This document shows positions 17,643 to 27,140 of a stretch of 64,000 nucleotides of DNA, piece by piece. The notes beneath the pieces are model-generated. The model ran no database searches. It was not told where the DNA came from and saw nothing but the letters and a program-made list of their open reading frames with translations. The position numbers and the translations under genes were made by a program. Positions within the stretch are counted from its first letter, which is position 1. Every line of letters starts with the position of its first letter. The stretch lies in the NCBI GenBank assembly GCA_965198325.1, contig CBDAPE010000018.1, forward strand, positions 496,001-560,000, given 5' to 3'. The DNA is from CBDAPE01 sp965198325. Lineage in GTDB: Bacteria > Pseudomonadota > Alphaproteobacteria > UBA828 > JAPUJA01.

Positions 17643-18692
17643 ATGCCGATCGCAATCGAAGATTCAGGTAGCCTCAAAGTGAGCTACGATCGAAGGCTGA
17701 GAAATGACTGGCGGGGCATGAGTTTCGTTCTTTTATTCATGCCTTTTGTCATCGCCATGTGGATTCTTGCACCACACCCGGCGCAGGCCGAGTCGGGGTT
17801 CTATCTGAGCAGTGAGCTGGGAGCAAACTTCGCCTCGGACCTGGATATGACCGGCACGTCCAACGACCGAGCCAGCGTGTGTGACGAGTTCATCAACCCG
17901 ATGTTCGCGACGGTCACGCAAACTGCGGGATACGAGGATTCCAACTGTACGAGCCCGGATCGGGGTCAGGGTGACGGCTGGAAGAACGGGTTTGACAGTG
18001 CCGAGGGCATCCTGGCTGGAGCGGCGCTCGGCTATAAGCTATCGGATAGATTTCCGGACCGTGTGTGGGGTCGGTTTCGCCTCGAGCTGGAATATTTCTA
18101 CCGCGACACGGGATACGACCAGACTTCCGCCATTCCCGGCGTCGGCGGGGCCGGCGTCCACCTGGACAAGCTGACCCAGGAAATCCTGACGGCCACGGAC
18201 CGCATAGGCAGCATTACCTCTCACAATCTGTTTGGGAACCTATACTTCGACTTCCCGAATAGCAGCCGGTACACGCCCTACATGGGGCTTGGCGCTGGCG
18301 TGAGTTTTACCGATATCGAATACGGCAGTGTGTGGGCGCGGAACCCCGACTCTAATGCGATTGCAACAGGCGCCGGTTTGCCCAACGTGGACGAGATCCG
18401 TCAGAATCTTGCCGGAAGCACCAGCAGTGCGCTAACCAAGCTTTCCGACACGCTGTTCGGCTACCAGTTACTGTTCGGAATAGACTATGCGCTCACTGAA
18501 ACGAGCGCTCTGGGGATCAAGGGCCGCTGGGTCAAATTAGATTCCTTCAGCGACAGCGGCGTCGTCTGGGATCCGCTGCGCAGCCACCAGCCTAATCTGC
18601 GCAAAGACTTGAGCGAGCCCGTATCGGGTAGCATCGAGACAGGGGACATCGAAATGTTTGGGATCAGCGTGACCTTGAAATATCGCTTCTGA
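17643..18692 (+). CDS. outer-membrane beta-barrel protein, paralogue 1
   Basis: A 349-residue predicted outer-membrane protein. A signal peptide is visible (FVLLFMPFVIAMWILAPHP, cleavage after AQA), followed by SGFYLSSELGANFASDLDM and alternating strands with aromatic girdle residues, and the C-terminal residue is Phe (TLKYRF), the BAM insertion signature. Repeated features shared with 28725-29654 and 42221-42577 are the FYL/FYF start, a long first loop with two Cys, ELEYFYR/EAEYFHR, NLFGNLYFDFP/NFFANLYYDFP, TPYMGLGAGVS/TPYVGVGVGAS and GYQLLFGIDYALTE/GYQLMAGLDYALTE. These define one paralogue family, probably surface-exposed barrels of unknown function. A shorter start at ATG 17718 would give a more normal signal peptide. 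Confidence 0.82.
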   Translation: MPIAIEDSGSLKVSYDRRLRNDWRGMSFVLLFMPFVIAMWILAPHPAQAESGFYLSSELGANFASDLDMTGTSNDRASVCDEFINPMFATVTQTAGYEDSNCTSPDRGQGDGWKNGFDSAEGILAGAALGYKLSDRFPDRVWGRFRLELEYFYRDTGYDQTSAIPGVGGAGVHLDKLTQEILTATDRIGSITSHNLFGNLYFDFPNSSRYTPYMGLGAGVSFTDIEYGSVWARNPDSNAIATGAGLPNVDEIRQNLAGSTSSALTKLSDTLFGYQLLFGIDYALTETSALGIKGRWVKLDSFSDSGVVWDPLRSHQPNLRKDLSEPVSGSIETGDIEMFGISVTLKYRF

Positions 18693-19185
18693 GTGTTTGG
18701 TAAAGTTGCCCGGTATCTTGTGATCAAGGCAGCTGTTGGGTAGGCGGTGGCAGCGGCGAGTTGGGCTATCATCGCGCGGCAGCTATGTAGGAAGACGGCG
18801 CATCCCACCGTATGGCGGGGCGGAAAGGGCCGCGCGCTGCCGGAGACGGTACGCGTGGCACCAGCGCAACTTGAAGCGCATGATGACCCCGTGCTCGGGT
18901 GACTCGTCGTCGTCGCTTTTCCCGCTTTTGACGGACAAATCGGGGGCATGCGCGCGGCGGCCGCGGTCGCCGAAGGAGACCGCAGCATCGACGGTGCCAG
19001 CAACGCGGCGCCCGACTTCACCGCCGCTGCCGATGGAAGCCCTGTAAAAAATTCCGGCTGCTGTCATGCCAAGGCCATCCCACGCCAAAAATTCTTGATG
19101 ATTCGACGTTGTATCCAGCGGGGTTTGATTTTCTGCTGGGCTTCGACCCCACGCCGGGATCGGGCTCGCCGCACTGCACAATCGC
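18693..19185. other. no recognisable gene
   Basis: Between the outer-membrane protein and the deoxyribosyltransferase about 490 bases carry only overlapping open frames with no family features on either strand. Codon patterns do not favour one of them. I see no tRNA, IS end or clear terminator. Confidence 0.4.
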
Positions 19186-19665
19186 TCAGGCCCGCATGCC
19201 ATCCTTCAGCCACCGCGCGAGCGCTTTGCCGGGATCGGCTATCTCCCCTGCCGAGCCGTACCAATTAGCCTCCCAGTCGTCCTCTGGCAGGCCAGTGAAC
19301 ACCATCAGGTTCAGCGGATAGGCCTCGCTGTCGGTGCAGCGGCGAAAGTCGTCCCGGAACAGAAACACGGGTTTCCCCCAAGCGATTGCCATGCCAAGCT
19401 CAACCATCACCCCCTCGTCCGGAGGACAGCCGTTGACCACCGCGAACAATCCGTCGGCATCGCGCACGTCGCGAAGGTCGGCCTGACCGATCCGGTAGGC
19501 CCAGCCGGAGCTCGCCCGGTCGATCTGGTTGTTGCGTACGAACGGCTCCCATACCTCCGCGCCCATGGCTTCCAAGGCCGCTACCAGCGCCGCCAGCGGC
19601 CCCGCGCGTTGCTGTTCGGAGAAGCCGTAGGGATTCGCCAGATACAGGGTCTTGTGCGAGGTCAT
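19186..19665 (-). CDS. nucleoside 2-deoxyribosyltransferase
   Basis: A 159-residue protein of the nucleoside 2-deoxyribosyltransferase family, which exchanges bases on 2-deoxyribose by way of a covalent enzyme-sugar intermediate. It begins with the family pattern TLYLANPYGFSEQQ, has IGQADLRDVRDADGLFAVVN in the middle, and GCPPDEGVMVELGMAIAWGK, where the Glu in VELG is the expected nucleophile and PPDEG matches the loop before it. The length fits the small cytosolic forms. It stands alone between IS-derived sequence; a salvage or phage-related role is possible, but nothing in the context decides it. Confidence 0.85.
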   Translation of the reverse strand: MTSHKTLYLANPYGFSEQQRAGPLAALVAALEAMGAEVWEPFVRNNQIDRASSGWAYRIGQADLRDVRDADGLFAVVNGCPPDEGVMVELGMAIAWGKPVFLFRDDFRRCTDSEAYPLNLMVFTGLPEDDWEANWYGSAGEIADPGKALARWLKDGMRA

Positions 19666-19688
19666 GTTGGTAGCGTACCTCCTTGTCT

Positions 19689-20454
19689 GGCAGTGTCAGA
19701 ACAAATTCTCTCGAGCCGCGAAGGGGCTGACCCTAGCCTCAGTGAATGAAAAATCCGTTCCGATACTTCAACGGTTCCCCCGAGGTCATCCGCTTGGCGG
19801 TGATGATGTACATCCGGTATCCGCTGTCATTGCGGCAGATCGAGAACCTCCTGTTCGAGCGTGGCATCGACATCTGCCACGAGACGGTGCGTTTCTGGTG
19901 GAACCGGTTCGGTCGATGTTCGCGGCAGAGATCAGGAAGCGGCGCATTCGTCATCGGTCATACTCGCAGTGGCGCTGGCATCTGGACGAGGTGTTCGTGC
20001 GGATCAACGGTGAAACGCATTACCTCTGGCGGGCGGTCGATCACGAAGGCGAGGTGCTTGAAGTCTTCGCCACAAAGCGCCGGGATCGCAGGGCTGCTGC
20101 GCTGAAGTTCCTGAAGCGTGCCATGAAGCGCTACGGCCGGCCAGAAGTCATCGTGACGGACCGGCTCCGTTCGTACGGTGCCGCGATGAAAGAGATTGGG
20201 GTCGAGGATCGTCAGCGTTGCGGTCGGTGGCTCAACAATCGAGCCGAGAATTCACACCAACCGTTCCGCCGACGAGAGGGAGCGATGGCTAGGTTCAGGG
20301 ACATCAAGACGCCGCAGAAGTTTGCCGCCGCCCACGCCTCGATCCACAAGCATTTCAACCAGGAACGTCATCTTTACAACCGCGAGAACTTCAAACTCAA
20401 TCGCTCCGCTGCCTTAGCCGAGTGGCGTCAACTTGCAGCCTGAGTGTCCTCGAT
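19689..20454 (+). mobile_element. IS6-family element, frameshifted (copy c)
   Basis: The left end reads GGCAGTGTCAGAACAAATT at 19689; the right end is missing because the next IS6 copy begins at 20455. This copy has no intron: after GGGAGCGATGG the sequence continues directly with CTAGGTTCAGGGAC, which defines the intron-free insertion site. The two elements are arranged head to tail. Confidence 0.85.
19746..20443 (+). pseudogene. IS6 transposase with a 1-base deletion
   Basis: The frame starts normally (FRYFNGSPEVIRLAVMMYIR) but loses one base at GGTTCGGTCGATG, where other copies have GGTTCGGTCCGATG, so it shifts after WWNRFG. The rest (MFAAEIRKRRIRHRSYSQW and the DDE core to LAEWRQLAA) continues in another frame to 20443. 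There is also an extra Ala codon in RRDRRAAALKF. No full-length transposase can be made. Confidence 0.88.
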
Positions 20455-22332
20455 GGCTTTGTCAGAGTAAATGGACTTGAGCCGGGAAGGGGGGTTCAAT
20501 AGTCTCGTGCGATGCGAAATCCCTTCCGTTATTTCAATAGTTCTCCCGAGGTAATTCGCCTCGCGGTGATGTTGTACATCCGGTATCCGCTGTCGCTACG
20601 GCAAGTCGAGGATCTCCTGTTCGAGCGTGGCATCGACATCTGCCACGAGACGGTGGGTTTCTGGTGGAACCGGTTCGGTCCGATGTTCGCGGCAGAGATC
20701 AGGAAGCGGCGGGTTAATCATCGGTTGTTTTCGCAATGGCGCTGGCACCTGGACGAGGTATTCGTGCGGATCAACGGAGAGATGCACTATCTGTGGCGTG
20801 CTGTGGATCACGAAGGCGAGGTGCTCGAAGTCTTCGCCACAAAGCGCCGGGATCGCAGGGCTGCTCTGAAGTTCCTGAAGCGTGCCATGAAGCGCTACGG
20901 CCGGCCAGAAGTCATCGTGACGGACCGGCTCCGTTCGTACGGTGCCGCGATGAAAGAGATTGGGGTCGAGGATCGTCAGCGTTGCGGTCGGTGGCTCAAC
21001 AATCGAGCCGAAAACTCACACCAACCGTTCCGCCGACGAGAGGGAGCGATGGGAGCGCCAGGCTAACTGGCGGAAAGTAGCCGGTGCGAGTCCGGCGGGA
21101 AGGAAGGTGTAACCAGCCACTTCCGCCCCGAGTCATGGGCCGTCATTCGCGAGGATGGAGGTTAAGCGTTGACAGGGGTGCATATGGGCGAGGGCTATTG
21201 AGCTTCGAAAATATCTGTGATTCGGGGTGCCGAGGATTTCCATCGTGTCGAAGGCAACACCGCTCCCACCGCCATGGTGAGGGGGGAGAGGGCCCCGCGG
21301 AGTCGGAGAACCCACACGCACGTAGGTACGCTTTCCACCGGGACCTGGGAGATCTGCACGCCGTCCCACAGTCGTAGTGGGGCCGCAAAGGAAAGGAGGA
21401 TTCCGTAACCGATGATGAACGGCATGCAGAAGTCAGACTCGGTCATAGTAGCTGTGAAGCCGGCGAACAAAGGGGCATTTGTTCTGGCGGAGCCGATGGA
21501 GCGAAGGACCGGGCCCGAGGGGAATCCGGAAGGTCAAAGCATGCGCCAGACGCAGGACTGGGAAAGCGTGTCACAGGCGACTGACCGGATACGGCAATTT
21601 GTAAAACGGGAACCCCGGGAGCGTCTTACGACGCTTCTCCACCATGTTACGGTCGATGCGCTGCGCTGGGCGTTCTTCGCACTCAAGAAGAACGCGGCAG
21701 CCGGTGCGGATGGCATGACGTGGTGGGTGTACGAGGATGGGCTGGAAGGCCGGTTGGCTGACCTGCATGACCGCGTGCACTCGGGAGCGTACCGGGCGAT
21801 GCCATCGCGGCGGGTGAACATAGCCAAGCCAGATGGCGGCACACGACCGCTCGGCGTTGCGGCCATAGAGGACAAGATCGTCCAGAAGGCTGTGACGGAG
21901 ATGATCCTGACGCCGATCTATGAGGCGGAGTTTCTAGGGTTCAGCTACGGGTTCCGGCCCGGGCGGGGGGCGCACGATGCGCTTGACGCGCTCGCGGTCG
22001 GGATCGAACAGCGCAAGATCAATTGGATAGTTGCCGCGGATATCCGGGGCTTCTTCGATAACATCTCGCGGGACCGGCTGGTCCGGTTTCTTGAGCATCG
22101 GATCGGAGACAAGCGGGTCATCAGGCTGATCACCAAGTGGTTGAACGCTGGCGTCATGGAAGATGGAGAGTGGCGGGACAACATGCGGGGGACGCCCCAA
22201 GGCTCGGTCGTTTCACCGATTCTGGCGAACGTCTACCTGCATTACGTTCTCGATCTCTGGTTCCGGAAGAAGTGGCGCACTCACGAGGCCAAAGGCGACA
22301 CAGTTATCGTGCGGTACGCCGATGACATCGGG
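20455..22332 (+). mobile_element. IS6-family element with truncated group II intron (copy d)
   Basis: The left end GGCTTTGTCAGAGTAAATGG is at 20455. Exon 1 of the transposase (20512-21052) is intact and identical in frame to copy a. The intron starts at 21053 and is cut at 22332 by the IS21 element, inside the reverse transcriptase gene right after the YADD codons. The intron 3' end, exon 2 and IS6 right end are lost, so neither splicing nor transposition is possible. Confidence 0.9.
21412..22332 (+). pseudogene. ltrA: truncated group II intron reverse transcriptase (copy d)
   Basis: Identical to the first 307 or so residues of the intact copies through RYADDI, after which the frame runs into IS21 sequence and stops at 22545. 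The catalytic block is present, but thumb and maturase domains are absent, so the product should be inactive. Confidence 0.9.
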
Positions 22333-22523
22333 TGTCAATGGCGGAGCAAAAAGGGACCACCGTGGCGGTGTAAGAAGGGACCGCTTGGCGGCTGCGGGCT
22401 TGTCCCCGTAGTCCATGGGCGGGCCCCGCGTGCGACGCGGCGTGCCCTCAACAGGCCGACGCGGCGGCGCGCGCGGGAGGGACCTGTGGGCCCATGGGGT
22501 CAAGCGTGGGTTGGGTGGTCGGT

Positions 22524-23288
22524 TCAGTTCGCCGTCGGGGTTTGACGCCTGCGGCTCTGGTTGAGCCTGTAGCTCTCGCCATTCATCTCGAGGATGTTGA
22601 CGTGGTGGGTGCGGCGGTCGAGGAGAGCGCCGGTAAGCCGCTCGGAGCCGAACACCTCGGTCCATTCGTCGAACGGCAGATTGGTGGTGACCAGGGTCGA
22701 GCCGCGCTCGTAGCGCTGGCTGAACACCTCGAACAGGAGCTCGGCACCGGTCTTGGACAGCGGCACGAAGCCGCGTTCGTCGACGATCAGAAGCTTGTAG
22801 GTGGCGAGCTTCTTCTGGAACCTCAGCAGCTGCTTGTCATCGCGGGCCTCGATGAGCTCGTGGACCAGGGCAGCGGCGGTGATGAAGCCGACCGAGAGGC
22901 CCTTCTGGCAGGCCGCCAAGCCGAGACCGAGGGCGATGTGGGTCTTGCCGGTGCCGCTGTTGCCGAGCGCGATGAGGTTCTCGCGGCGCTCGATGTACGC
23001 GCAGCGGGCGAGCTCCAGGACCAGCGTCTTGTTGAGCGAGGGGATGACCTTGAAATCGAAGCTATCGAGGCTCTTGATCACGGGGAAGCGCGCCGCCTTG
23101 ATCCGCCGCTCGACCATGCGGCGCTCGCGGTCGATCAGCTCGAGCTCGGCCAGACGCAGAAGATAGCGAACGTGGTCGACGCCTTCAGAGGCGCACTGCC
23201 GGGCGATCTTGTCGTACTCCCTCAGGACCGTCGGCAGCTTCAGCCTCTTGAGGTGGTGGACGAGCAGCAGCCGTGGTGTGTCGGTCAT
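22524..23288 (-). CDS. istB: IS21 IstB ATPase (copy A)
   Basis: A 254-residue AAA+ helper ATPase for IS21 transposition. The Walker A motif LGNSGTGKTHIALG is present. The Walker B region reads LLIVDERGFVPLS, whereas copies B and C have LLIVDELGFVPLS, so one Leu is replaced by Arg next to the catalytic acid; this may harm ATPase function. The start at 23288 overlaps the istA stop. Confidence 0.92.
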   Translation of the reverse strand: MTDTPRLLLVHHLKRLKLPTVLREYDKIARQCASEGVDHVRYLLRLAELELIDRERRMVERRIKAARFPVIKSLDSFDFKVIPSLNKTLVLELARCAYIERRENLIALGNSGTGKTHIALGLGLAACQKGLSVGFITAAALVHELIEARDDKQLLRFQKKLATYKLLIVDERGFVPLSKTGAELLFEVFSQRYERGSTLVTTNLPFDEWTEVFGSERLTGALLDRRTHHVNILEMNGESYRLNQSRRRQTPTAN

Positions 23289-24784
23289 GCGCCGAGCCCC
23301 GACAGCAGGCTCATGTACGACTTGGCAGACGTCGTCGCGACCCGGGCGCGCGGCAGGTACGGATAGACCTCGAGGTTGAGCCGGGGCGGCCGCCGCTCGA
23401 TGCGGCACAGTACCAGGTGCTTCACCGCATCGAAGCCGATGGCGCCGAGCCTGAGCGCGTCGCCGACCGCTGCCGTCAGCTCCTCGAGCCGGAAGCTCTC
23501 CAGCAGACGGCGCACCTGGACGGACTCGCGCTTGCCCGCCTTGCCCATGCGGGCTTCGAGCAGGCGTCGCAGAGTGATGAAGGCCTCGGGCAGGTCCCAG
23601 CCCGCCAACGGCGCGGCCTGGTCGAGGGCGCCGATCTTCTGCTCGATCAAGGGTAGGTAATGCAGCGGGTCGAAGATCAGGTCCTCGCTGTCGTAGGACC
23701 GGCGGTGCCGGGCAATCACCTCCGCGCCGCAAGAGATAACGACCTCGTCGACGGAGCACCGGATCAGCACCTCGCGGTGGCCATAGGCCACGGGCACCGA
23801 GTAGTCGTTGCCCCGGCAGCGCACCAGCGACAGCGAGCTCACCCGTCCAGTGCGCTTGTCGCAGGCATCGTATGGTGCCGGGGGGAGAGGCAAGAAGGCT
23901 TCCCGGTCCCGTGCGAGGCGCTCGCCGATGGTCTCCTTGTGACCCCGCAGCCGCGCCGCCTGGCGCCGGCGGCACTGTCCCGCGAGAGCATCGTTCAGCG
24001 CCTCGAAGCTCTCGGCCCGCGGGACGGGGACCCGGAAGGTCCGCCGGATGAAGCCGACCAGTCCCTCGACCTTGCCTTTGTCGTTGCCCTTGCCCGGCCG
24101 GCCGAACCTGTCCTCGAACAGATAGGGGGATTGAAGGTCCGTGAAGACGCGCGTTCGCTGCCGCTTGCCATCGCCCAGTATCCGGGCGACTGCCAGCTTG
24201 GTGTTGTCGTACAGGATGGATCGGGGGACGCCGCCGAAGAACGCAACCGCCGCGTTGTGGCCAGCGCAGAACGCCTCGGTCGTCTCCGCCGGGTAGGCCT
24301 TCACGAAGCAGGCATCACTGTGGGGAAGATCGAAGGCAAGGAAGTGGACCTTGCACGCCACGCCGCCGATCACCGCCATCGCCTCGCCGAAGTCCGCCTG
24401 GGCGGGGCCGGGGGAATGGACGAGCGGCACGAACATCTCGCGCGACCGAAGCCGCCGCTCACGGACATAGTCCTTCACGATGGTGTAGCCGCCCGTAAAG
24501 CCGTACTCGTCCCGGAGACGGTCGAAGATCCGCTTCGCCGTGGGCCGTTGCTTGTGGTGGCTGGTCCGATCGTCTTCCAGAATCCGATCGATGATCCCCG
24601 TGAACGGACCCCGCTTCGGCCGCCGTGGCGGCTTGCCGCGGCGAGACCCCGGCGGCACCGAGAACGACAGCATCTTGCGGACCGTCTTGCGGTCCAGCCC
24701 GAACACCCGCGAGGCCTCGCGGGTGCTCATTCCCTCGACACGACACGCCCGCCGAACCCGCGCGTACAAATCCACCCGATACAT
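23285..24784 (-). CDS. istA: IS21 IstA transposase (copy A)
   Basis: A 499-residue DDE transposase. The N-terminal helix-turn-helix (MSTREASRVFGLDRKTVRKM) and the core with QADFGEAM (first Asp), SILYDNTKLAV (second Asp) and NDKGKVEGLVGF (Glu) are visible. A short block near residue 440 reads EELTAAVGDAL, where copies B and C have EEVEGAVGDAL. Otherwise the copies appear almost identical. Confidence 0.93.
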   Translation of the reverse strand: MYRVDLYARVRRACRVEGMSTREASRVFGLDRKTVRKMLSFSVPPGSRRGKPPRRPKRGPFTGIIDRILEDDRTSHHKQRPTAKRIFDRLRDEYGFTGGYTIVKDYVRERRLRSREMFVPLVHSPGPAQADFGEAMAVIGGVACKVHFLAFDLPHSDACFVKAYPAETTEAFCAGHNAAVAFFGGVPRSILYDNTKLAVARILGDGKRQRTRVFTDLQSPYLFEDRFGRPGKGNDKGKVEGLVGFIRRTFRVPVPRAESFEALNDALAGQCRRRQAARLRGHKETIGERLARDREAFLPLPPAPYDACDKRTGRVSSLSLVRCRGNDYSVPVAYGHREVLIRCSVDEVVISCGAEVIARHRRSYDSEDLIFDPLHYLPLIEQKIGALDQAAPLAGWDLPEAFITLRRLLEARMGKAGKRESVQVRRLLESFRLEELTAAVGDALRLGAIGFDAVKHLVLCRIERRPPRLNLEVYPYLPRARVATTSAKSYMSLLSGLGA

Positions 24785-24901
24785 CCCCCCGCCTTCCAGT
24801 CAGAGCAACCCTGACAGAAGGCTATAGACGGTCCCATTTTGGTCCGCCACAGCCGGATCAACCGGCCGCTTCAGTGGGGGATTATTGCGCCGCCGTTCTC
24901 A

Positions 24902-25070
24902 CCACAGCCGCTTGCCGATCTTGCCGTAACGGGCGACAAGCCCGGCCTCCCCGATGCGGGCCAGGTCGCCGATCAGGGTGATGCCGTCCCCGGCGAGGCG
25001 CCGCTGCATCGCCTCGCCCACCCCCCACAACAGGCCGACCGGCTTGCCGGCGATGGAGCGGATCAACAGC
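24902..25070 (-). pseudogene. internal fragment of dinB-like DNA polymerase IV
   Basis: On the minus strand the frame reads LIRSIAGKPVGLLWGVGEAM, then RRLAGDGITLIGDLARIG and ARYGKIGKRLW. This matches the helix-hairpin-helix segment of Y-family polymerase IV. Both sides are cut: the IS21 end on one side and a transposase fragment on the other. It is a relic only. Confidence 0.75.
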
Positions 25071-25071
25071 T

Positions 25072-25250
25072 GCCTCGACCATGGCTTCGGCTTCGAGACC
25101 CACTACATCCGCGGGCTTGCGAAGATGAAGATCCGTATCGGGCTGGCGTTGGCGGGGATGATGGCGATGGTACTGGGCCGGGCGCGAGCCGGCCACGCCG
25201 GGCGTATGCGCTCGCTGGTCGGGCCTGTGCCGCTATGCGACACCGGTTGA
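25072..25250 (+). pseudogene. C-terminal fragment of an IS5-type transposase
   Basis: The plus-strand frame reads LDHGFGFETHYIRGLAKMKI, then IGLALAGMMAMVLGRARAGH and RMRSLVG before a stop at 25250. This is the usual tail of IS5-group transposases. The 5' part is absent. It could be the missing C-terminus of the same IS type as the truncated gene at 27141. Confidence 0.65.
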
Positions 25251-25547
25251 CGCCTCCGCAGCTTCCGACAGGACACAGATCAAGCGAGCCGGCTGCCGGC
25301 AGACGGGAAGCAGCGGCCGCCTTCACACCAACGTTCCCGTATCGCTCTTATATTGCCCAACCGGCCAGAGCAGACGATATCCCACCGCGCCCGGCCGGCC
25401 GCGTCCGCTCGAAAAACGCCACAGCGCACACGCGTCACACTTGTATCATCAACGCCAAGTGGTTTAAAATCAATCCACGATGAGCCGCGTTCTCCGTTAT
25501 GAAACAGGCTCAGATGTGTCAAATGTTTTGATGACAGACACGGGCTG
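25251..25547. other. intergenic region upstream of glutamine synthetase
   Basis: About 300 bases with no family-like open frame. The AT-richer last 120 bases before the start at 25548 (for example TTTAAAATCAATCC) are the likely promoter region, but I cannot place -35 and -10 boxes with confidence. Confidence 0.35.
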
Positions 25548-26966
25548 ATGACAAAACTCGCTGACATTCAAGCAATCATTTCAGACAACGACATACGGCG
25601 GGTGGACCTGCTCGTCACCGACCTGATCGGGCGCTGGCACCACCTCTCGATCCCTGCCTCCAATGTGGACGAGAGTCTCGTCGAACGCGGTCAGGGCTTC
25701 GACGGCTCCAGCCTGCGCGGTTTCCAGTCAATCGAAGAATCCGATATGCTGCTGCGTCCGGACCTCGACTCGGCTCGGATCGACCCGACGGAGTCGGAGC
25801 CGACGCTCAAGTTGATCTGCAACATCCACGACCCGCTGACGGGCGACCACTACACGCGTGATCCGCGCTACGTTGCGACCAAGGCCGAAACGCACCTCGC
25901 CGCCTCTGGCGTCGCTGACAAGGCGTTCTTCGGCCCGGAGATCGAGTTCTTCCTCTTCGAGAACGTGCGATTCGGCCTCAAGACAAACTCGTCGTTCCAC
26001 GTCGTCGACTCCGATGAGGTTGACTGGGATTCAGCCCGCGACGAGGGCGGCGACCACATTGGCTACAAGATTCCTCCCAATCAAGGCTACACACCGGTTT
26101 CGCCCTTCGACAAGCTCTCCGACATACGCTGGGAGATGGCGGAGAAGATGGGGCAAGTAGGCATCGAGTTCGAGGTCCATCACCACGAGGCGGCGGCGGG
26201 TGGTCAGGGCGAGATCGCGGTCCGTTTCAACACGTTGCGCGCCAAGGCGGATGAATCCCAGTGGTACAAACACATCGTTCGTAACGTAGCCAAGGCCAAT
26301 GGCAAATCCGCGACGTTCATGCCCAAGCCCGTTTTCGGCGAAAACGGCACCGGAATGCACGTCCACCAATCGCTCTGGCTCGGCGATCGGCCGCTCTTTT
26401 TCGATGAAAGCGGTTACGCCCAGCTATCGGAGCTTGCGCAGCACTACATCGGCGGCCTGCTCGCGCACGGCCGCTCGCTGCTTGCCTTCTGCGCTCCGTC
26501 GACCAATTCATACAAACGATTGGTTCCCGGCTTCGAGGCGCCGATCTATCTCGCCTACTCGCAGCGCAATCGCTCCGCCGCCGTGCGAATCCCCACTTAC
26601 GAGATCACTCCAGCCAGCAAACGCATTGAGTTCCGCCCGCCCGATCCCTCCGCCAACACCTACCTCGCCCTCTCTGCAATGCTGATGGCGGGCCTTGACG
26701 GCATCCGGAACAAAATCGATCCCGGCGACCCGACTGACGTCAACATCTATGAGCTCTCCTCCGAGGACGCGGCTGGCATCCACTCCGTCCCGGCGTCGAT
26801 GGAGGATGCGGTAGCCGCGCTCGGTGCCGATCACGACTATTTGCTCCGCGGCGGCGTCTTCACGCAGGACGTCATCGATCACTACATAACGTTCAAGGAG
26901 CGAGAATCACGCGACGTATTCCTCCACCCCGTCCCGGCGGAGTTCTTCTACTACTTCCACATCTAG
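25548..26966 (+). CDS. glnA: type I glutamine synthetase
   Basis: A 472-residue glutamine synthetase that makes glutamine from glutamate, ammonia and ATP in the cytosol. The family landmarks are in order: FDGSSLRGFQSIEESDM, FFGPEIEFFLFENV, VGIEFEVHHHEAAAGGQGEI (metal-binding Glu residues and ammonia site), FMPKPVFGENGTGMHVHQSL, LVPGFEAPIYLAYSQRNRSA and KRIEFRPPDPSANTYLAL. The length matches bacterial GlnA. The tyrosine in DVNIYELSSED sits where the adenylylated Tyr of GSI-beta enzymes is found (usually NLYDLP), so regulation by adenylylation is possible but the context is altered. It is a single gene between transposon remnants. Whether it is the main or an extra synthetase of the cell cannot be told. 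Confidence 0.92.
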   Translation: MTKLADIQAIISDNDIRRVDLLVTDLIGRWHHLSIPASNVDESLVERGQGFDGSSLRGFQSIEESDMLLRPDLDSARIDPTESEPTLKLICNIHDPLTGDHYTRDPRYVATKAETHLAASGVADKAFFGPEIEFFLFENVRFGLKTNSSFHVVDSDEVDWDSARDEGGDHIGYKIPPNQGYTPVSPFDKLSDIRWEMAEKMGQVGIEFEVHHHEAAAGGQGEIAVRFNTLRAKADESQWYKHIVRNVAKANGKSATFMPKPVFGENGTGMHVHQSLWLGDRPLFFDESGYAQLSELAQHYIGGLLAHGRSLLAFCAPSTNSYKRLVPGFEAPIYLAYSQRNRSAAVRIPTYEITPASKRIEFRPPDPSANTYLALSAMLMAGLDGIRNKIDPGDPTDVNIYELSSEDAAGIHSVPASMEDAVAALGADHDYLLRGGVFTQDVIDHYITFKERESRDVFLHPVPAEFFYYFHI

Positions 26967-27140
26967 GATCGAGGGGGCCCGTCACACAATAACCACTTCC
27001 GGCGGGACAATCGGTAATCCGGGCCGAATAGCTCTCCAATAACGAAAACTTCTGCTAAAGGGCCCCTCGAAAAATCCCTTCCGCCTTCCGTGATTGGATA
27101 GAATCCGTGATCAGCGACGTGGGGATTGGGAGAATCGGTC

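Larger units (their letters stand above)
22333..24901 (-). mobile_element. IS21-family element, copy A (2569 bp)
   Basis: The ends are TGTCAATGGCGGAGC at 22333 and the reverse complement of TGAGAACGGCGGCGC at 24901. Multiple terminal repeats of the IS21 type are seen: GGCGGAGCAAAAAGGGACC and GGCGGTGTAAGAAGGGACC at one end, and GGCGGACCAAAATGGGACC at the other. istA and istB lie on the minus strand with an ATGA overlap. The flanks are an intron fragment on the left and a dinB fragment on the right, with no target duplication, so sequence was lost around this insertion. Confidence 0.92.

Noticed and set aside
23660..24814. A 384-codon plus-strand open frame (also at 54995-56149)
   Set aside because: It lies exactly antisense to istA; the GC-rich codon bias creates the mirror frame.
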